Assembly (NCBI RefSeq): GCF_014844095.1
Contig: NZ_CP062163.1
Span: 2,317,001 to 2,381,000 of the forward strand
Direction of reading: 5' to 3'
From: Brevibacillus sp. JNUCC-41
GTDB taxonomy: Bacteria > Bacillota > Bacilli > Bacillales > DSM-1321
Length of the DNA stretch: 64,000 bases
The position numbers were made by a program, and so were the translations under genes. Positions 59,970 through 64,000 of the stretch are shown in pieces; positions within the stretch are counted from its first letter, which is position 1, and each line of letters opens with the position of its first letter. The notes under the pieces are model-generated. The model searched no databases and had not been told where the DNA came from. It worked only from the letters and a program-made list of their open reading frames with translations.

Positions 59970-61016
59970 AACGAGGAATATAGCATAATGAACTTGCATT
60001 CTATCATCAGATTTACTAACATGGTTGAACATAACCAGTTGTTCTTCTTTCTAAAGAATTTGAGTCAACATGATCCGAATGATTGAATGCGCTTTCATTT
60101 CGCAGGGAACGTGAATTAATTACCAGCTGGCTTTTTAATACAATACAATATACTGCACTCGTCATGTACAAAAAAATATTTCAAGTAATCCTTTGTATTT
60201 GAAATACTAACGATGTGCTTGGGTATTCAAACCAAACTGCCTGAACGCCAGGAAGTTTTCACTTTGCATTTTGAACTATATCCACGAGAAAAGGACACTT
60301 TTAAAAAGTCCTTTTTTTGTGGTTTTTTATGTGTTTTTCCCTGAAGATACAAAAGGGATGTCGTTGATTTTTGAGTAGTGAGCTTCCAAAATCCGGAGTT
60401 GATTGAACCACCAAATGTACTTTTTTGTAAAATGGTTTTGGTCCAGTCCGCTGGTATTGATTGATAAACAACTTGACTAGTTGTAACAAGTTTGACTGAC
60501 CACTGAATTACTTCACCCACGCCTAATGTTAAACGGCTGTTTAGGAATACTGAAAGGGCAAAAAGTATTGCGAGGAGAAAAAACACAATTACATTTCACA
60601 CTTGTTGTTTCCTTATATATATATAATATTGACCAGTGTTGGATCATAAGGGTATTGAAGCATGGAAAAAATATCGTGTACAAGGCGGCTACCATTAACC
60701 AGCTTCCATGGCCGAGTGAAAAAAATCCGCTATGAATCATGTTTTTCAACGAAAGATAACTAATTAGGATAGGTAATATAATTCATATTCTTTAGAAGTT
60801 TTGAGGCAATAAAAGCGGTGAATATAATGTGAAGATTTTATTTCATTATACTAGAGTAATATTAAACGGAAAGTGACCGGCATTATCTGCAATCCTGTAC
60901 GGATAAGTGAATTATCCAAAGGTAATTTATTAAACAATTATTATATTTCATTTGCTGAAGATTTTCGAACATTTCTGTTCATTTACCATCTTCTTACTGC
61001 TCTTTATTGAACTTTA
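59970..61016. other. Long AT-rich intergenic region upstream of qox
   Basis: Over 1 kb without a gene that I can support; a 119-codon minus-strand frame at 60,227-60,586 has no ribosome site and runs through a hairpin. One plus-strand terminator-like hairpin is at 60,288-60,318. The rest shows nothing recognisable. Confidence 0.45.
60288..60318 (+). terminator. Orphan terminator-like hairpin
   Basis: AAAAGGAC pairs with GTCCTTTT around a short AT-rich loop, with T7. No gene ends nearby; it could end a small RNA or be a relic. Confidence 0.5.
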
Positions 61017-61032
61017 TGTGACAGATGTCACT
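61017..61032 (+). promoter_or_regulatory. Fnr/Crp-type palindrome upstream of qoxA
   Basis: TGTGACAGATGTCACT fits the TGTGA-N6-TCACA pattern of Bacillus Fnr sites with one mismatch, 121 bases before the qoxA start. Oxygen-linked control of a terminal oxidase would make sense, but the match alone is not proof. Confidence 0.5.
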
Positions 61033-61152
61033 TTATATTGTCTTTTTTTACACTTGGGATTAATATTGGTATGTCGGGGTTTGTGAACATGGTAACACTT
61101 TGTCCGAATAATTACCAATTGGAATTTTATTATGTAAGAAAGGGGTAGTACT

Positions 61153-62082
61153 ATGAAAATAAAATGGGCTCTATTAACTATACTTTTTACAATTGCCACT
61201 GTGCTAACCGGTTGCGATAACCCATTAATGGTCTTGGACCCTAAAGGGCCAGTAGCTGCAACACAAGCAGATGTTATTATGATTTCGATATGGACAATGT
61301 CCTTTGTCGTCCTTGTCGTTATGGTACTGTATATCGTCATGATAATGAAATATCGTGCTTCCAAACAGCGTGATGATTATGAACCACCTCATATTGAAGG
61401 AAGTAAGGTTCTTGAAATAATTTGGGTTGCAATCCCGATTTTGATCGTCGCTTTCCTATCCGTTGTTACTGTTAAAACAACAAATGAAGTTGAGGCAACA
61501 CCTAAAGGGTACGGAGATCAAGAACCTTTAGTTATCTACGCTTCATCTTCCAACTGGAAATGGCATTTTAGTTATCCGGAAGAAGATATCGAAACGGTCA
61601 ACTATCTGTTTATACCGACTAACCGACCAATTGAATTTAAACTTTACTCATTCGGTCCAATCTCAAGTTTCTGGATTCCACAACTTGGAGGACAAAAATA
61701 CGCGATGTCGGACATGGTTAATACGTTGCACTTAGCAGCTGATGTACCAGGTGAATATATGGGTCGAAATTCAAACTTCAGTGGTTCAGGTTTTGCTCAG
61801 CAAACGTTCAACGTTAATGCATTGTCAGCAAAAGATTACGATAAGTGGGTAGATGAAATTAAAGCTACTGCTAAACCGATTACTGAGGAAAAATTCAATG
61901 AATTATTAAAACCTGGTCATGTGGGACAATCCACTTACACTGGAACTCACTTAGAGTTCTCACCAGCTCCTGAAGGGGAAAATGCTGGTCATGACCACGG
62001 ATCTTCTGATACTGAAGAAAATGATTCCAAGGATTCACACGAGGAACATTCAGAACACAGCAACATGAATCATGATCACTAA
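61153..62082 (+). CDS. qoxA: Cytochrome aa3 quinol oxidase subunit II
   Basis: A 309-residue lipoprotein subunit of the terminal quinol oxidase (signal MKIKWALLTILFTIATVLTGC with lipobox LTGC). Two transmembrane helices (about 35-65 and 88-110) precede an extracellular cupredoxin fold (NWKWHFSYPEEDIETVNYL, FGPISSFWIPQLGGQKYAMSDM). It lacks the copper-binding cysteines of cytochrome c oxidases, as expected for a quinol oxidase. The C-terminal 35 residues are His/Asp/Glu-rich (HDHGSSDTEENDSKDSHEEH). AAAGGGG precedes the ATG. It is first gene of the qox operon. Confidence 0.93.
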   Translation: MKIKWALLTILFTIATVLTGCDNPLMVLDPKGPVAATQADVIMISIWTMSFVVLVVMVLYIVMIMKYRASKQRDDYEPPHIEGSKVLEIIWVAIPILIVAFLSVVTVKTTNEVEATPKGYGDQEPLVIYASSSNWKWHFSYPEEDIETVNYLFIPTNRPIEFKLYSFGPISSFWIPQLGGQKYAMSDMVNTLHLAADVPGEYMGRNSNFSGSGFAQQTFNVNALSAKDYDKWVDEIKATAKPITEEKFNELLKPGHVGQSTYTGTHLEFSPAPEGENAGHDHGSSDTEENDSKDSHEEHSEHSNMNHDH

Positions 62083-62155
62083 GAATTAATTTCGTTCGAT
62101 AAAACAACTAGGTTTACAAGATAAGGAATATTTTCCTGAAAGGAGTCACAAAAGT

Positions 62156-64000
62156 ATGGATTACTTTGATCGATTTGCCGTACCTCATCCAAGTCCTGCG
62201 ATTTATGCATCCATGGTTGCCATTGGTTTAACCATGATTGCGGTTGTTGCCGGAATTACCTATTTTAAAAAATGGGGTTACTTATGGCGTGAGTGGTTAA
62301 CAACGGTTGACCATAAACGTATTGGTATCATGTACATCTTGTCAGCACTGCTTATGCTTTTCCGTGGTGGCGTCGATGCTCTTATGATGCGTGCTCAAAC
62401 GGCTATTCCAGATAACGGTCTTTTGGATGGACAGCATTATAATGAGGTATTTACAACACACGGGGTCGTCATGATCCTGTTCATGGCTATGCCATTTATC
62501 ATTGGGTTAATGAACATTGTTACACCATTACAAATTGGAGCGCGTGACGTAGCATTCCCACGTCTGAACGCAGTAAGCTTCTGGTTATTCTTCATGGGGG
62601 CAATGCTATTTAACATCTCTTTCGTAGTCGGTGGTTCTCCTGATGCAGGCTGGACATCTTACTTCCCGCTGGCAAGTAACGATTTCAGTGAATCAGTCGG
62701 TTCGAACTATTACGCGATTGCAATTCAAATCGCTGGTATTGGTACATTAATGACTGGTATCAACTTTATCGTAACCATCTTGAAAATGAGAGCACCTGGC
62801 ATGAACTTAATGAAAATGCCAATGTTCACATGGTCTATCTTGATCACAAACTTCATCATCGTTTTCGCTTTCCCTGTATTGACAGTGGCACTTGCGTTGA
62901 TGACAATGGATCGTCTATTCGGAACTCAATTCTTTACGATGGCCAATGGCGGTAGCGATATGCTTTGGGCGAACTTGTTCTGGGTTTGGGGACATCCTGA
63001 AGTTTATATAGTAATTCTTCCAGCTTTCGGTATTTACAGTGAAATCATTTCGACATTTGCACGTCGTAACCTGTACGGGTATAATTCGATGGTTATCTCC
63101 ATGGTAGCTATTTCTACACTATCTTTCGTTGTATGGGCTCACCATTTCTATACAATGGGTCACGGTGCAATGGTTAATGGTATCTTCTCGGTTACCACGA
63201 TGGCAATCGCCGTCCCGACCGGTGTTAAGATCTTCAACTGGTTGTTCACACTTTGGAAAGGTAAAATCGTATTTACCGTTCCAATGCTATACTCTTTAGC
63301 CTTCATTCCGATTTTCACGCTCGGTGGGGTAACAGGGGTAATGCTTGCCATGGCAAGTGCTGACTACCAATACCATAATACAATGTTCTTAGTAGCTCAC
63401 TTCCACTACGTTTTAATCCCTGGTACTGTATTTGCCGTACTTGCCGGTTTTACGTACTGGTGGCCAAAAATGTTCGGTTTCATGTTGAGCGAAAAAATTG
63501 GGAAATGGTCGTTCTGGTTCATCACAATCGGCTTTAATGTAACATTCTTCCCGATGTTCATCACTGGTTTAGATGGGCAGGCACGTCGTATGTATACGTA
63601 CTCTGAATCAACAGGATATGGTCCATTGAATATGCTCTCTTTCGTTGGAGCGATTGGTTTAGCAATAGGTTTTGCACTTATTGTGTACAATATCTATTGG
63701 AGTACTCGTTATGCATCAAGAAATATCTCAAACGATCCATGGGATGCACGTTCTCTAGAGTGGGCTACACATACACCAATCCCTGAATATAACTTTGCAA
63801 TTGTACCAACAGTTGATTCTACAGAAGCATTCTGGGATTCAAAGAAAAAAGGCTTCAAATTATTTGGCGGTAAAGTAGAAAAGATTCATATGCCAAATAA
63901 CAGTGGCGTGCCGTTTATCATGAGCTGTATCTTCTTCGTTTGGGGCTTTGCATTGGTATTCAGCATGTGGATCATTGCAATCATTGCAACGATCGGTATC
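62156..64000 (+). CDS. qoxB: Cytochrome aa3 quinol oxidase subunit I (runs off the window)
   Basis: The first 615 residues of the haem-copper oxidase core are present, uninterrupted to the last base; the usual length is about 650. It starts [20 protein letters not shown] behind AAAGGAG. Haem and copper ligands are visible in [31 protein letters not shown] (the His-Tyr pair of the CuB site), [10 protein letters not shown] and [11 protein letters not shown]. It pumps protons while reducing oxygen with quinol electrons. Subunits III and IV should follow beyond the window. Confidence 0.95.
   Translation, partial: MDYFDRFAVPHPSPAIYASMVAIGLTMIAVVAGITYFKKWGYLWREWLTTVDHKRIGIMYILSALLMLFRGGVDALMMRAQTAIPDNGLLDGQHYNEVFTTHGVVMILFMAMPFIIGLMNIVTPLQIGARDVAFPRLNAVSFWLFFMGAMLFNISFVVGGSPDAGWTSYFPLASNDFSESVGSNYYAIAIQIAGIGTLMTGINFIVTILKMRAPGMNLMKMPMFTWSILITNFIIVFAFPVLTVALALMTMDRLFGTQFFTMANGGSDMLWANLFWVWGHPEVYIVILPAFGIYSEIISTFARRNLYGYNSMVISMVAISTLSFVVWAHHFYTMGHGAMVNGIFSVTTMAIAVPTGVKIFNWLFTLWKGKIVFTVPMLYSLAFIPIFTLGGVTGVMLAMASADYQYHNTMFLVAHFHYVLIPGTVFAVLAGFTYWWPKMFGFMLSEKIGKWSFWFITIGFNVTFFPMFITGLDGQARRMYTYSESTGYGPLNMLSFVGAIGLAIGFALIVYNIYWSTRYASRNISNDPWDARSLEWATHTPIPEYNFAIVPTVDSTEAFWDSKKKGFKLFGGKVEKIHMPNNSGVPFIMSCIFFVWGFALVFSMWIIAIIATIGI

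Noticed and set aside
60227..60586. 119-codon minus-strand frame with a signal-peptide-like start
   Set aside because: The GTG start has no ribosome site, the frame runs through a terminator-like hairpin, and no family is recognisable. A decayed gene cannot be excluded.

Overview
The window reads as a chromosomal segment of a low-to-moderate GC Bacillaceae species. The evidence is AGGAGG-type ribosome sites, frequent GTG/TTG starts, T-box and S-box leaders, FapR-, BirA- and HssR-like operators, a YwqHI/LXG toxin cassette and a qox quinol oxidase operon. Protein style suggests the Peribacillus (Bacillus simplex) neighbourhood, but that is an impression from recalled homologues, not a search result.

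Layout. 1-1.8 kb: the start of an iron-type alcohol dehydrogenase (minus) and a secreted M28 aminopeptidase. 1.9-7.5 kb: an accessory polymorphic-toxin island. YwqH- and YwqI-like partners and an LXG protein with a C-terminal ADP-ribosyltransferase tip are followed directly by an ADP-ribosylglycohydrolase, the obvious candidate immunity enzyme. Three small AT-rich genes follow, two of them recent duplicates, and then a small HTH protein. 7.7-10.2 kb: a DUF445 membrane protein and a decayed bile-acid/sodium symporter. 10.5-14.5 kb: a complete haem-stress module (hssRS-hrtBA) with a recognisable HssR direct repeat. 14.6-17.4 kb: a short biotin operon bioF-bioH-bioC (minus) behind a perfect BirA-type operator. 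17.8-19 kb: a YitT membrane protein and a small conserved protein.

19.2-27.7 kb: a carbohydrate operon (binding-protein ABC importer without its ATPase, LacI regulator, ThuA, two Gfo/Idh/MocA dehydrogenases, a TIM-barrel epimerase/isomerase). It carries three LacI-type operators and looks like a 3-keto-sugar route. 27.7-31.2 kb: an array of about 15 copies of a 21-bp repeat, a PadR-DUF1048-DrrAB-type efflux operon, and a decayed AhpD-like gene. 31.2-35.7 kb (all minus): RluF, a broken EamA transporter, an aldo/keto reductase, and BrnQ behind a T-box. 36.6-39.3 kb: a large TPR plus dynamin-like GTPase. 39.4-43.3 kb: an RbsABC-like importer placed under a SAM riboswitch, hence probably a methylthioribose-type salvage importer. 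44-46.5 kb: FabHB with a FapR box, and a flavohaemoglobin gene with two frameshifts.

46.7-56.1 kb: a coherent catabolic island with a divergent NCS1 permease and GntR regulator sharing an identical 19-bp operator. Downstream lie a luciferase-family monooxygenase, an AA_synth (PF06684) protein, an alpha/beta hydrolase, two aldehyde dehydrogenases, an FMN reductase, an unknown 101-aa protein and a YciI protein. It resembles the logic of Rut pyrimidine degradation with different parts, so an unidentified N-heterocycle is the best guess. 56.4-60 kb: small conserved genes, a TPR-like lipoprotein and an HtrA protease, followed by repeat-containing intergenic DNA. 61-64 kb: qoxA and most of qoxB, running off the window, with an Fnr/Crp-type palindrome upstream.

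The best candidates for something little described are the LXG-ART/ADP-ribosylhydrolase pair, the 48-56 kb degradation island, the S-box-controlled sugar-type importer and the TPR-GTPase.
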